64,000 nt of DNA, taken from the NCBI GenBank assembly GCA_007922225.1, contig ML679961.1, positions 74,412,652 through 74,476,651 of the forward strand. The letters run 5' to 3'. Source of the DNA: Emydura subglobosa (lineage: Eukaryota; Chordata; Testudines; Chelidae). Below are positions 38,246 to 48,004 of the stretch, piece after piece. A program made the position numbers and the translations under genes. Below the pieces are notes generated by a model that saw only the letters and a program-made list of their open reading frames with translations, was not told the origin of the DNA and ran no database searches. Position 1 is the stretch's first letter. Each line of letters opens with the position of its first letter.

Positions 38246-38740
38246 CACCATGTTGATACTATATTCCAAAGAAAATTGCACATGGCTTCTAGTTTGCTGC
38301 ATGTTTTAATACTTTATTTTGCATTTTATTAGTAGAAAATGATCAACAATAAAAAGGTCATTAACTGCTGTTAAACAAAAGAAAAAAACAAGAGTCTTGT
38401 AGCACTTTTAAGACTAACAAATTTAATTTCTGCAGGCATAAGCTTTCATGGGCTGTAACCCACTTTGGTTCACCTCAGATGTAAGGAACAGAAATCAGAG
38501 AGGAGGTATATATATATCTAAGGATAAGTAACAACAATGGGAAAGTTAGGTATGAGCAAAGTCCATTCAGTTAGAGTAGTTGAGGCCTATTCACAACCAT
38601 TGATTAGGAGGTGAAAATGTGTGAACAGTGACAATTACTTCTTGTAATGAGATAACCATTCCAAGTCCCTATTTAGACCCAGTTTAATTGTGTCAAGTTT
38701 GCATATGAGTTCCAACTCTGAAGTTTCTCTTTGAAGTCTG

Positions 38741-38910
38741 TGGCACTTTAAAGACTAACAAATGTAATATTTGCAGGCATAAGCTTTCGAGAGACTTCAG
38801 CTCTCTTCTTCAGATGCTGCAAATATTACATTTGTTAGTCTTTAAAGTGCCACAGAACTCTCGTTGTTTTTGCTGTATACAGACTAACACGGCTACCCCT
38901 CTGGAACTAT
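38741..38910 (-). mobile_element. 170-bp fold-back PLE terminal-repeat insertion
   Basis: Inserted in the GIY-YIG frame with an exact 13-bp target duplication, TCTTTGAAGTCTG (38728-38740 and 38911-38923). It consists only of PLE terminal-repeat sequence: a tail (38856-38910, with 'gtatacagactaacacggct' as in copy 3), then a perfect 39-bp inverted repeat (38738-38776 and 38817-38855) around a 40-base centre. The outermost three bases of the left arm overlap the target duplication, which may be microhomology. It has no protein-coding part, so it must have been mobilised in trans or be an extreme truncation product. Confidence 0.8.
38776..38813 (-). ncRNA. Hammerhead-ribozyme-like motif
   Basis: On the minus strand the order is CUGAAGA, then A, a stem-loop GAGAG-cugaagu-CUCUC, then GAAA, a short GC-UUAU-GC hairpin, and CC. 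CUGANGA and GAAA separated by stem II are the core of type I hammerhead ribozymes, and such ribozymes are known in PLE terminal repeats. Stem I would be the 39-bp perfect inverted repeat that flanks it. Departures from the ideal are an extra A between the core and stem II, and C rather than U where position 16.1 should pair with A15.1. Activity is therefore uncertain; ancestry is likely. Confidence 0.5.
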
Positions 38911-39734
38911 TCTTTGAAGTCTGTTTTTGAAGTTTTTTTTGTAGAAGTATAGCAACTTTCAAGTCAGCCACAGAGTGTCCTGGGAGATTGAAGTGCTCTC
39001 CTACTGCTTTATGGATGTTACCATTTTTTATGTCTGATTTGTGTTCATTTATTCTTTTGCGTAGTGACAGTCCGGTTTGGCCAATGTACATAGCAGAGGG
39101 GCATTGCTGGCACATGATGGCATATATTACATTAATAGATGTGCAGGTGAATGAGCTCCTTATGATGTGGCTGATGTGATTAGGACCTGTGATGGTGTCA
39201 CTAGAGTCGATGTGTGGGCAGAGCTGGCAATGGGGTTTGTTGCAGGGGTATGTTCCTAAGTTAGTGTTCTTCTTGTATGGTGTACGGTTGCAGGGGTATG
39301 TTTGCTTCAGGTTGGGGGGCTGTCTGTAAGCAAGGATAGGTCTGCTTCCTACAGCTTGAGCAAGTGAGGGATCAGCTGCTAGGATAGGTTGTAGATCCGT
39401 AATGATGTGCTGGAGAGATTTTAGTTGGGGGCTGTAGGTGATGGCCAGTGGTGTTCTGTTGTTTTCTTTGTTGGGTCTGTCCTGTAGTAGGTGACTTCTG
39501 TTAAACACCAGTTTTTAAAAGGAAAATATTATTCTCAGATGTCCTAAGTATCAGTCAGCATTTCACCCTTAATAAAAGGCTGTGCAGTGTTGTGCTATCC
39601 AGTGGCACCCCAGGAAGAAAAATGCAACTCTGTGGCCATGTCTACTTGGGAACATAGGAAAGTGAAGGTAAAGCAACTAAAGGTGTTAAATCAATACCCA
39701 GATTCACCTTAACTTTCATGAGTGGCCCACTATA

Positions 39735-39860
39735 GATAGGATGACCAGATGTCCCAATTGTATAGAGACAGTCCCGATATTCAGTGCTTTTTCTTATATA
39801 GGTGCCTGTTACCCTCCATCCCCATCCTGATTTTTCACATTTGCTATCTGATCACCCTAA
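39735..39860. mobile_element. 126-bp miniature inverted-repeat element
   Basis: Left end (aggatgaccagat) and right end (atctgatcaccctaa) are inverted repeats. A 6-bp duplication ACTATA lies at 39729-39734 and overlaps the right edge at 39860-39865. The interior 'gacagtcccgatattcagtg' and 'ctgatttttcacatttgcta' match a repeat I recognise as common in turtles. The superfamily is not determined. Confidence 0.6.
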
Positions 39861-40815
39861 CTATAAACAAGCCCTGAGAGTCAAAAATCTGCCTTCCCTC
39901 CTGCTTTGTGGGGAAAGTACCCTGATCAAGGCTCTGCACACTCCCCAGCCCATGCCACCTGCTCCTGTCCACTTACACAGGGTGAGGGGATGTTGCTCCA
40001 TGGCAACTTCTCTCCTCACCACACTGCTACCTGCAATCTGGATTCAGGGAATAATGGAGCATCTTACACCCCTTCACTACTTTCTGGGGTGCACAAGCCG
40101 ACTCCCAATCTGTCCCCGAGATAATGGGGAGACAAACACAACCACTATCCCTTTTCTAATGTGATTGTTCCTGAATGAGGTTTTGTGGTCAACCTATTTT
40201 TACTGAGAGTACTGACCACTCGTGGAGTCAGGAACTTCTCAATGCATAAAAGGATGGCAAAATAAATTAGTAACACTCCAGATATGAGCAATACTTTCCA
40301 TGCATCATTTTAAACATACTGATTCCTAAAGACATATTGCAGGTGAAAATGATGAGAACAAGTATATACCATTTATAAATGGGTCTTCTCCTATTGCAGT
40401 TCTCTCTAACTTTATGACGTTTCTATGTCCATGCTGATAGCAATGAAGACTTCCTGCCAGTGCCTAGACTGTATTATCTCTGCTAGTTCCATTCAATTAG
40501 TCTTTGCAAGCTTTATTCATTGATGAAGGCCATGTATATTTTCATTCAAGTCATGTCTACTAGCAAAGGCCATTGCCAGTGAAAGTTATCAATCTTTACA
40601 CTGTACACAGCCATTTGAAAATTGCTTTCTCATTTCCCAGTTTGTGACACTCAGTCAGCCACTGACGCATTGCAATTGAAATTGCAGACTCTTCATTGCA
40701 ATATTTTCTGCAATTCCCCTTCTCTACTTGCTATCCCACCCTGCTGGCATAGTTTCCCATATGTACCATAGAAAGTTGAGATAATATCTTTTACTGAACC
40801 AACTTCTGTTGGTCA

Positions 40816-40855
40816 GAGAGACAGGCTTTCGAACTACACAGAGCTCTTCTTCAAG
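40816..40855 (-). ncRNA. Hammerhead-like hairpin relic, PLE copy 2
   Basis: Minus strand: UUGAAGA, A, stem GAGCU-cuguguA-GUUC, GAAA, then AG-CCUGU-CU-C. The layout is again core, stem II, GAAA, tiny stem III and a C at the expected cleavage position. C3 of the core is U here, which should abolish activity. The same extra A before stem II occurs as in the 38.8-kb motif, so it is a family trait rather than random decay. Confidence 0.4.
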
Positions 40856-41001
40856 TCTGGAAAAGGAACTCCCAGTATCACAGCAAAATGGAACAGATTG
40901 TTTAGCGTAAGTAATTAGTACTTATTGTAAGAGACCATTCAAGTTAAAGTGGCCCATTAACACCTCTGCACTCACTGAACAAAAAAGAGGAAGTTAGTGG
41001 G

Positions 41002-41280
41002 TTACAGACTGTTGTAATAAGATATAAATCTAATGTCTCTGTTCAGTCCATGATTTTCAGTGTCTAGTAGAATAATGAATTTAAGCTCCCAGGCTCATCT
41101 TTTGAAAGTGTTATGCGGGGTTCCTTTGAAGATGAAGACTGATAGGTGAGATATAGAGTGATTGCTTTGTGAAGAGTGTTCACCCACAGGTGATGGCGTG
41201 TTTGGGTCTTTTATTATTTTCCAATGTGAGTTCATAATGATTTTCTGGTTTCACCCATGTGTTGTTATTGGGGTATTTAG
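41002..41280 (-). pseudogene. PLE protein C-terminus relic, copy 2
   Basis: Minus-strand translation runs through PVGEHSS, a decayed 'HS…L' region, then AWELKFIILLDT and GLNRDIRFISYYNSL before the stop at 41002-41004. This matches the end of PLE proteins downstream of the GIY-YIG core (PVGEHF..., K(W)E.K.I..LDT...GLN). One in-frame TGA (41095-41097) breaks the frame. The catalytic GIY and YIG motifs lie upstream of what is retained, so no activity is possible. Confidence 0.7.
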
Positions 41281-41359
41281 GTATTACCTCACACTCCTTT
41301 TCTCTCTAATATCCTGGGACTGACACAGCTACAAGTACACTGCATACAATATAGTTGCA

Positions 41360-42330
41360 ATAGACAGTTGTATGGAATTAACTCTGTCTGTAATTAGCAT
41401 TCAGTTCAATAAAGACTATTTTTTGTGTGTGTCATCCATGGGATATATCATGCCAGTTAGATTACTAACTCTTCTTAATACAACTGATGATATGCCTTTC
41501 ATAATTTAAATTCCAGCATTGTTAATTTGTGTCACACAGGATAGGGGAACCAAAGGAGAGGGGGCTGAGGACAAAGAAATCCTAGAGCAATTTCTCACTT
41601 GAAACTGACTCCTGGCTGGCTACGTTCTCCCCATTTATACAAGAAGTAGATGGTCTAGTCTTTTCTAGTTTTTCGCACAACATGAAACAACTCCTGGGTC
41701 AGATGAGATGATGAGCATTGTGTAAGCATGCTTGGTTCAACTGTATTTTATTTTCTCAATCAAGCCCTGATATTAATTGAATTCTACCTACAGGCAGCCC
41801 TTTCATTTTTTCAGGATGACTCCCTGTACAGAAATATGATAAGGAAAAGTGCCACTGATATTTAGTTCTTAGAGTGATCACCAACATTCTGCTATTCTTA
41901 CAATGAATAATACCATTAAACTAGACGGTGATTTGGATTGCACACCCTTAACCCCTTATTCAGGCTACCTTATTCAGCCATGCAGATGTAAGAGGATCTA
42001 TACAGATTCTTACTCTATGCCTGGACCAAATAAGCAGGGAGGAGCCCTGGGTCCCACCAGATACCACCTGAGGGCTAGCATAGCCATAAATAGTGATTTT
42101 CCTGGTTTATGCTAGCAATAAATCCTCTGGAGCAAGGGGGAAATTATAGACTGTTGGACCACAAGTTTTCCCTTGGCTTACTCCTAGTGGTGAAACTGTC
42201 CCTTGCTACGCCCTTCTAACATAATCTAAACCACTTAGGTGCCACTCAGCATGAGTAAAGATGGTAGATTCAGGCCTTGAACAATCACAAACCAAAATGG
42301 GAACTTAATCATGCACACAACAGTAGTCTG
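41360..42330. other. No gene recognised
   Basis: Unique sequence. The frame at 41903-42115 has no recognisable motif. Some phrases (e.g. aggctaccttattcagccat) could be old repeat but were not placed. Confidence 0.45.
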
Positions 42331-42334
42331 AATT

Positions 42335-43262
42335 ATCACAGACTCATAGAAATTAGAGATGGAAAATGTACTTGATAATTCAATCTCTGCCAGTACCAGT
42401 GCAGGATTGTTCCCTTTAACATATTTTCCAGTGACTGCCCAGTCTAGGTTGCACCATCCTGTAAGGTCTGAGGTCTTGATTTTTTGTCTAAGCAGTAGCA
42501 GCCATATTAGGAGAGACAGCAGCCATAAGGAAGGTAGCAGGGAGTCATATCTTCACATTCCTGAAATTACATCAGACAATATAATATCGGGCTGTTAAAA
42601 AGGCACTACTGTCCTAATAATACCTACCACCACCAGATAAAGAAACAGATCTCAAGATATTTAAAGGAAACTTTCTTTGATAGCATTCTGTCTGGCAAGG
42701 AATCACTTATCAAGAGTCGTGGTTGTAAAATCTATACCTCCTTATTGTTTTGGTCTTTGTGGTTCTCACTTCTCTGCTGTTTATCTGAATGGTTTCTGCT
42801 TGATTCTTTGATTGTTTCTGTCTGTCGCATAACTCATTGTGCAATATTTAAATCAACTAAAGTGGCTGAGTATAATTGGTTAAAGAATTACGTCAGAATG
42901 TGTTAGGATTGGTCAAAGAATTATTTTATAATATTTTAGCAAAATGATTGATTAAGCGGAACACATATATAAAACAATCCCAAACAATAGGGCTTCAGCC
43001 ACTTCCCCTGACAGATTGTTTTATTGCCTAACAGATCTTACTGTCAGGGAATTTATCTTTATATTCAGCCTTAAATGTTCCCTTTCTTAAATTAATCCCA
43101 TTACTTCTACTTATAACTCACGTCACTCTAAATAATTCTTACCCCTCCTTGTTATTACCATCCTTCAAAACTTCATAAACTGTTACTATGCCCCCCTTTT
43201 AGGTGTCACTTAGCTAAATTACACATATTTATCTTTGCTAATCTTTTCTAATAAATCACACC
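42335..43262 (-). repeat. CR1/L3 LINE tail, antisense, split by an LTR-like insert
   Basis: Left part: 'agactcatagaaattagaga' and 'gtgcaggattgttccct', the antisense of the CR1/L3 3' end. Right part from about 43034: 'ctgttactatgcccccctttta', 'ctttgctaatcttttctaat', the antisense of the ORF2 C-terminal region. The two parts are in consistent order and orientation and are separated by the 42593-43033 segment. Confidence 0.55.
42593..43033 (+). mobile_element. Putative solo LTR inserted in CR1 relic, about 441 bp
   Basis: Starts TGTTAAAAAGGC and ends GCCTAACA, imperfect inverted ends with TG...CA. Several CCAAT-like or reversed CCAAT boxes (aattggttaaag, ggattggtc, tgattgattaagc) precede a TATA-like 'atatataaaac' near 42965. 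No AATAAA on the plus strand after the TATA and no clear target duplication, so confidence is modest. Confidence 0.45.
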
Positions 43263-44660
43263 CTCCAGTTCCTAGATTGCTTTTGTGGCAAACTAAAATA
43301 AAATGCAAAATACAGAGCACAGGTCTTACATATATTGCAGAGTTCAAATGATTGAAATATGCTCTGATTATTTTGACTCAGAATAATTATACAAACATTT
43401 GAACAGGGACTGTGATAAATTAGCCAGAGTGTGTACAAAGGATTATAATTAGGAATAACAGGATAAAAGTAAGCATTAACATTAAAGACATTTCAGACTG
43501 AATATCAATATAAAATGTATTTGTGACAAGATCTATTTTATGCTGTGGAACAGAGTTCAAAGTGAGGTGCTGGAAACCCATTCACTTGAGTCATTTAATA
43601 TTTAAGTGCATAGGCATTAAAGAATATACTGCATACAATAATTCTGCATTGACTGGGGGGATAGATAAGTTGACATAGGTCACTTAGGTCTCTTACTTCT
43701 GTGATTGTATACCTGAAGATAAATAATTGCAGTATAAGACTTCCTAATCCACATATCATACCAGAAGTATATCTGGTTTAAATTAAAATGATTTAGCAAT
43801 ATGTTTCTTAATCAAAGAAGCAATTTTTTTCTCTATTCTGAAATGACTGGCCAATCAGAACTAGAATTTGGGGATAATTAAACTACATTAACAATAATAA
43901 GAAATCAGATTTTGAATGTCAGTAAATCCTATGAAACAAAAGTATAGTTATTCTGGATTTAAAGAGGGGTATAATGCTACAATAGACTCATAAATCACTT
44001 GGAGAAGGGAGGTACGTACTAAAAGAAATAAATACCGGTCCACATTGTGGACCCCACAATCATTGGCTGCACATTCTGTATGAGAAAGTGGATATTTACA
44101 TATTTTATTGCCTTTCCACCAATCAGTTTTCTTTATATTTTCCCAGCTATTCTTCCAGAATTGTCAGTGGCCAAATTATAACACTACTGTTAAAGAGGTC
44201 TCCTATTACTAATATGAGAATACAAGATTTTTTTACTTAGCCAGCTTGCACCTGGAACAAACATTTGTGATAAGTATTTTCACTCTTTGTTGCTTGGGTA
44301 GATGAGAGAAGCTGCTGTTCAGACAAGTAGCAATCCATTTAGACCTTGCTTTTTCACTTTGTCAGAAGGTGACCAAGGTGCCTTCTTTAAGGAAAAAAAC
44401 CTCATTGAGAAATAAAGGCATCAAAGATATATGACATGTTTGGGAAGGAAAATCCCATCCCTTCAGGCTTTAAAGTGGGACTGAACAAAACTCTAGAAAA
44501 TATATTGTATATGAAACAATCCTGCATTAGCAAGGGAATAGAGTGGATGAACAATCAGATCTTTTTCATCGCTCTGTGTCTGTGTGTGAGTTTGGTTTGG
44601 GAAGAGGAGACACTTTTAAAAACATTTTTTCTCTGTATCTACAACAATAAAAATGTAAGA
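43263..44660. other. No gene recognised
   Basis: AT-rich unique sequence without exon, RNA gene or confident repeat. Confidence 0.5.
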
Positions 44661-44663
44661 CAC

Positions 44664-44914
44664 TGAGGCTATGTCTTCACTGATGGAGGCAAATTTGCCA
44701 CCATCAGATCGACTTCTCTGGATCGACTGAGCGGGGAAGACCTGCTCAGTCAATCAAGAAATCAACATATTAAGACCACCTCCTCAAGTGCTGTGAAGAC
44801 GGCGCGCAGAACAGAAGTAGAGAAGTCAATGGGAGTTATGCAAGTGTTTTGTGTAGCTTGCGTAACTCCGGTCAACTGCTGCTGAATCTTGGAGGTAAGT
44901 GAAGACAAGCCCTG
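44664..44914. mobile_element. hAT-like miniature element, about 251 bp
   Basis: Left end 'gaggctatgtcttcac' and right end 'gtgaagacaagccctg' are imperfect inverted repeats that match the CAGGGCTATGTCTACAC-type ends of hAT miniature elements I recognise from turtles. The interior retains CpGs (gaagacggcgcgcag). An 8-bp target duplication could not be confirmed. No coding sequence. Confidence 0.6.
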
Positions 44915-46190
44915 ATTTGAGCTGTGTGTATTTTCCCAGTGAAATTAAATGACAAATTCAAACCTGAAATTCAGGCTAGCTTTGCTGTAAGATTCACATA
45001 AATTCATGCAACTTTTGAAGAACCTGGCTTGAGTTTTAAAAGACACTGGAGCTTCATTTTGAGTGTAACTTGGGCAATGCTTCAAGCAATGGAAAACATG
45101 CACCAGTCCTAGTTCCATGTACCTGAAAACCTGCCATTTTGGTAGTTTCACTTCAAGTTGCTGGGTTCATTAAGCTCAGATCCCTGTGGAACCTAAATCC
45201 AAACTACTATGAACAGAAATCAATAAATTTCACCTAGTTTCAAAGATGATTTTTTGCTTCAATTATATAACTTAAAAAGGTGTTTCTTGGGATGCCTCAT
45301 TTTGCAGAAGTCTGTGGGAAGTAATGTGGTCTGACCCTTTTCTGGAGTGCTGGAGCTAGAGGTTGGAGCTGCTGGAGCTGAGTAGTGATGCTTCATTCTG
45401 CCTATGCAGAATAGACCAAGGCACAATGTCCCAGGAAGCACTGGCGGAATGTTCTAAAAGATAATTCCTTATATTTGCTTTTGCAAAGTTCAGTGTGCTT
45501 CCTCCAGCATCTGCAGACATATGTTAGTGCCCCAGCCTTGCAGGGCTCTTCCCCTTCATTCTGCAAAACACTACCAGGTACGCTTATTCCTAGCAGTCAA
45601 GGGAGTGCTAAATCTGGATTTTACCTGAGTCCTAAATGAGTGAAATTGGGAGATTGATGCTCCCTGCTCTCTCTCTCTTCTTTATTGCACCCGCATAAGG
45701 GTACCCAAGGTTTTGCCTAAATGTTTTCTGTGGATTCATTAATATTTGAGTTATAATGGCTCAGGAAGGGGGCATGTGATCTACGGTATTTCAGTATTTG
45801 TAACTTTTTGATTTAAAAGTTTGTGTTTGTTTGTTTTTCCTCCGTAGGAAATCAGTGCAAAGACTTCAATTCTTATTCATGGCTTTTCCATCTCACTTTT
45901 AAGCTAGAATGGGCATTTTACACCTGATGTAGAAGCTAAAATGTACATGTCACATGGAAGCAGACTAGAACATGGGTGAGGTCTATGGTGAATGCACAGT
46001 CATTCAGGATTAGGAGAGAAGATCATATGGTCACAGTTAAAATGTTTATAGGTTCTTAATGAGTTGAAGATCTTTTCTACCATAAAGTATGTATGTTATT
46101 ACCACTACCTTTAACAGGATTCAATGTTAACATTTCAAGAGGAAAACAGATCCAGAGAGTATTAACAGAGTGTGATGCTGTCTGTATTAA
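44915..46190. other. No gene recognised
   Basis: Unique sequence. The minus frame at 45259-45441 and others are short with no motif. Confidence 0.45.
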
Positions 46191-46195
46191 GGGTG

Positions 46196-47092
46196 ACCAT
46201 TTATAATATTATTGATATCAATGTTGCAAAATTACAATAATTCATATGAGATATGCCATGTCAGGTACCATTGGAAAGGTTCTAATTTGCTAAGCATAAT
46301 ATTGTTTGTGTATGTATCATCTTTGTACTGTAAGTTATGCATATGTGTGATATATAACTGTATCCAAAAACTTGTGCTGATTAGACAGATTAGTATCAGC
46401 ATTGATGACTCATCGAGGGCCATTACCTTTACAATGAGCCCAGGGAGAGAAGCCAGGATGCCACCTATGACACTGTCATCAAGACATGTAGGGTATGGGA
46501 CATGCCTATGGTCAGGGGGATTGTAAGTGCCTTTCTCTGCCCATGTGCTGTGGGCTTGTGTTTGAAACAAGCCACATGGCAGACCAGAGACTATAAAATG
46601 CAGCTTCACTATCTCCATCATGTCTTTATTCCTGCTTCCTACTTCTGGATCAACTCATCTGCAACTGAAATTGTGAAACAAAGGACTGAGACCAATCCAG
46701 GTATTGGATGTGCACCAGAGGAACTGTACAAGTCTGTAAATTCCACAATTCTGCTAAGAATCTGATATATATGGTCTTCAAAGTCATTTGTATGTGTCTC
46801 ATTGCTTTGATCATTTAACATTTCTCTTCTCATTGGTTCCTTTAATTTTATAATAAACCTTTAGTTTTAATTACTAAAGGATTGGCTGGTAATGTGATAT
46901 TTTGCGGGGAATCAGGATCACTGTTTGTGACTGGTTGGTGAACCTAACTGTAGTTCTAGCCACCAGTCTGGGAGAATCTGCTCTCCTTTTGCTGTCTGCC
47001 CTGCAAACTGTGGAGTTGGCATTTTCAGGTGGGCTATTTTAGGCACGGACAGGTCACACAGACATTATCTGCTATTTTCTTTCAACAGTGTA
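46196..47092 (+). mobile_element. LTR-like element, copy B
   Basis: Collinear with copy A (23656-24705). It has a better TATA box, TATAAAA (46592-46598), and AATAAA at 46852-46857, 255 bp downstream. The blocks 'tatgccatgtcaggtacc', 'gtgcaccagaggaactgtac', 'actaaaggattggctgg' and 'gagaatctgctctcc' match copy A in order. The upstream half differs more between copies than the transcribed half. Frames on both strands within it are shadows. Confidence 0.55.
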
Positions 47093-47125
47093 CAAAATCT
47101 TTGGAAGAGAAACACAAATCACATA

Positions 47126-47720
47126 AAAACAACGAAGGTCCTGTAGCACCTTAAAGACTAACAAATTTCTGCAGACTGTCACTACGCAAAAGAATAAATG
47201 GACACAAATCAGACATAAAAAATGGTAACATCCATAAAGCAGTAGGAGAGCACTTCAATCTCCCAGGACACTCTGTAGCTGACTTGAAAGTTGCCATACT
47301 TCTACAAAAAACCTTCAAAAACAAACTTCAACGAGAAACTGCAGAGCTGGAACTCATATGCAAACTTGACACAATCAGACTGGATCTGAATAGGGAGATG
47401 GAATGGTTATCTCATTACAAGAAATAATTGTCACTGTTCACACATTTTCACCTGCTAATCAATGGTTGTGAATAGGCCTCATCTACTCTAACTGAATTGA
47501 CTTTGTTAGCACTTGCCCTCCCCATGTTATGTTTCTCACCCTTAGATGTATATGTATATCTCCTATCTGTGTTTTCACTTCATGCATGTGACTAAGTGGG
47601 TAGCAGTCCACGAAAGCTTATGCCCACAGAAATTTGTTAGTCTTTAAGGTGCAACAGGACCCTCATTGTTTTCGCTGTATACAGACTAACACAACTACCC
47701 CGCTGGAACTTTTCACATAG
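47126..47720 (+). mobile_element. Penelope-like element, copy 3 (short, with inverted arm)
   Basis: A 595-bp insertion bounded by a 9-bp duplication AATCACATA (47117-47125 and 47721-47729). Left arm 47127-47175 (…caccttaaagactaacaaat) is the near-perfect inverse of the right tail at 47624-47671. Between them are the last 83 codons of the PLE frame, a 3' UTR and a decayed hammerhead-like hairpin (47583-47625, 'gtgggtagcagtccacgaaa'). The 3' end carries 'gtatacagactaacacaact', as in the nested insert at 38.8 kb. It belongs to the same family as copy 1 but is in the opposite orientation. Confidence 0.8.
47176..47427 (+). pseudogene. PLE GIY-YIG C-terminal fragment, copy 3
   Basis: An open frame of 83 codons without start, from LSLRKRINGHKSDIKNGN through AVGEHFNLPGHSVADLKVA to LNREMEWLSHYKK and a TAA stop. 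It overlaps copy 1 from the catalytic-type Arg helix to the C-terminus and shows the natural C-terminus that copy 1 has lost to its nested insert. It starts directly at the inverted arm, so the GIY and YIG motifs are missing and it cannot be active. Confidence 0.8.
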
Positions 47721-48004
47721 AATCACATAGAAACAATCATTTCATTAAAATACATAACTAAAACACATTTTATGTGTGGGTGCAGTCTGATCTATTGTTT
47801 AGTGTGGTTATTCTGTTCCATTGACTCACTGTATGACTTTGGGCACTTAAAAAGTGGTTCTACTTTTAAAAGCGACTCTGTAAAAATGGTCTTTTCTCCC
47901 CATGACTTCCAGATTAAATGTGCTCAGTTTACAAGTGAAAAGATATTTCTTCTAATTGCCAACTCTGCAAACCCAGCCTTATGAAAGTCAAGCTGGGTTC
48001 TGTT

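Larger units (their letters stand above)
38378..39497 (-). mobile_element. Penelope-like element, copy 1 (5'-truncated, with nested insert)
   Basis: An 1120-bp insertion bounded by an exact 10-bp target duplication, CTGTTAAACA (38368-38377 and 39498-39507). Read on the minus strand it holds, in order, the C-terminal part of a PLE protein with a GIY-YIG endonuclease, a stop at 38635-38637, a 3' UTR, a decayed hammerhead-like hairpin (about 38425-38475) and a terminal repeat tail (tttgttagtcttaaaagtgc...) running to 38378. The reverse transcriptase domain is absent, so the copy is 5'-truncated. A second, 170-bp insertion of PLE terminal-repeat sequence lies inside the coding part at 38741-38910. 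Confidence 0.85.
38635..39497 (-). pseudogene. PLE GIY-YIG endonuclease fragment, interrupted
   Basis: Encodes the C-terminal region of a Penelope-like retroelement protein. In the conceptual frame (about 195 residues before the break) a Cys/His linker, CNKPHCQLCPH, lies at residues 89-99. The GIY-like NVIYAI is near 126-131, the YIG-like MYIGQTG near 140-146, and the catalytic-type Arg is in LRKRINEH near 149-156. The usual role of this domain is nicking target DNA for retrotransposition. The frame opens with GTG in the flank, so there is no native start; the RT domain is missing. At 38910 the frame runs into the nested insert and stops at 38810; the original C-terminus resumes at 38727 and ends at 38635. 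Non-functional as it stands, but the endonuclease core residues are still intact. Confidence 0.85.
40767..41352 (-). mobile_element. Penelope-like element, copy 2 (different family)
   Basis: On the minus strand it begins near 41350 with a terminal piece (cagtcccaggatattagaga), continues through the C-terminal end of a PLE protein, a 3' UTR and a hammerhead-like hairpin (40816-40855), and ends with 'ggttcagtaaaagatattat' near 40780. The last block is the reverse complement of the block on the other end (ggtattacctcac... at 41282), so the copy has inverted ends, as known for PLEs. Its sequence differs from copies 1 and 3, hence a second family. A target duplication was not clear. Confidence 0.7.

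Noticed and set aside
38810..39508. Reading the 232-codon frame as a complete host gene
   Set aside because: It opens with GTG in flanking DNA, its last 37 or so codons come from the nested insert, and the rest is a PLE GIY-YIG region.
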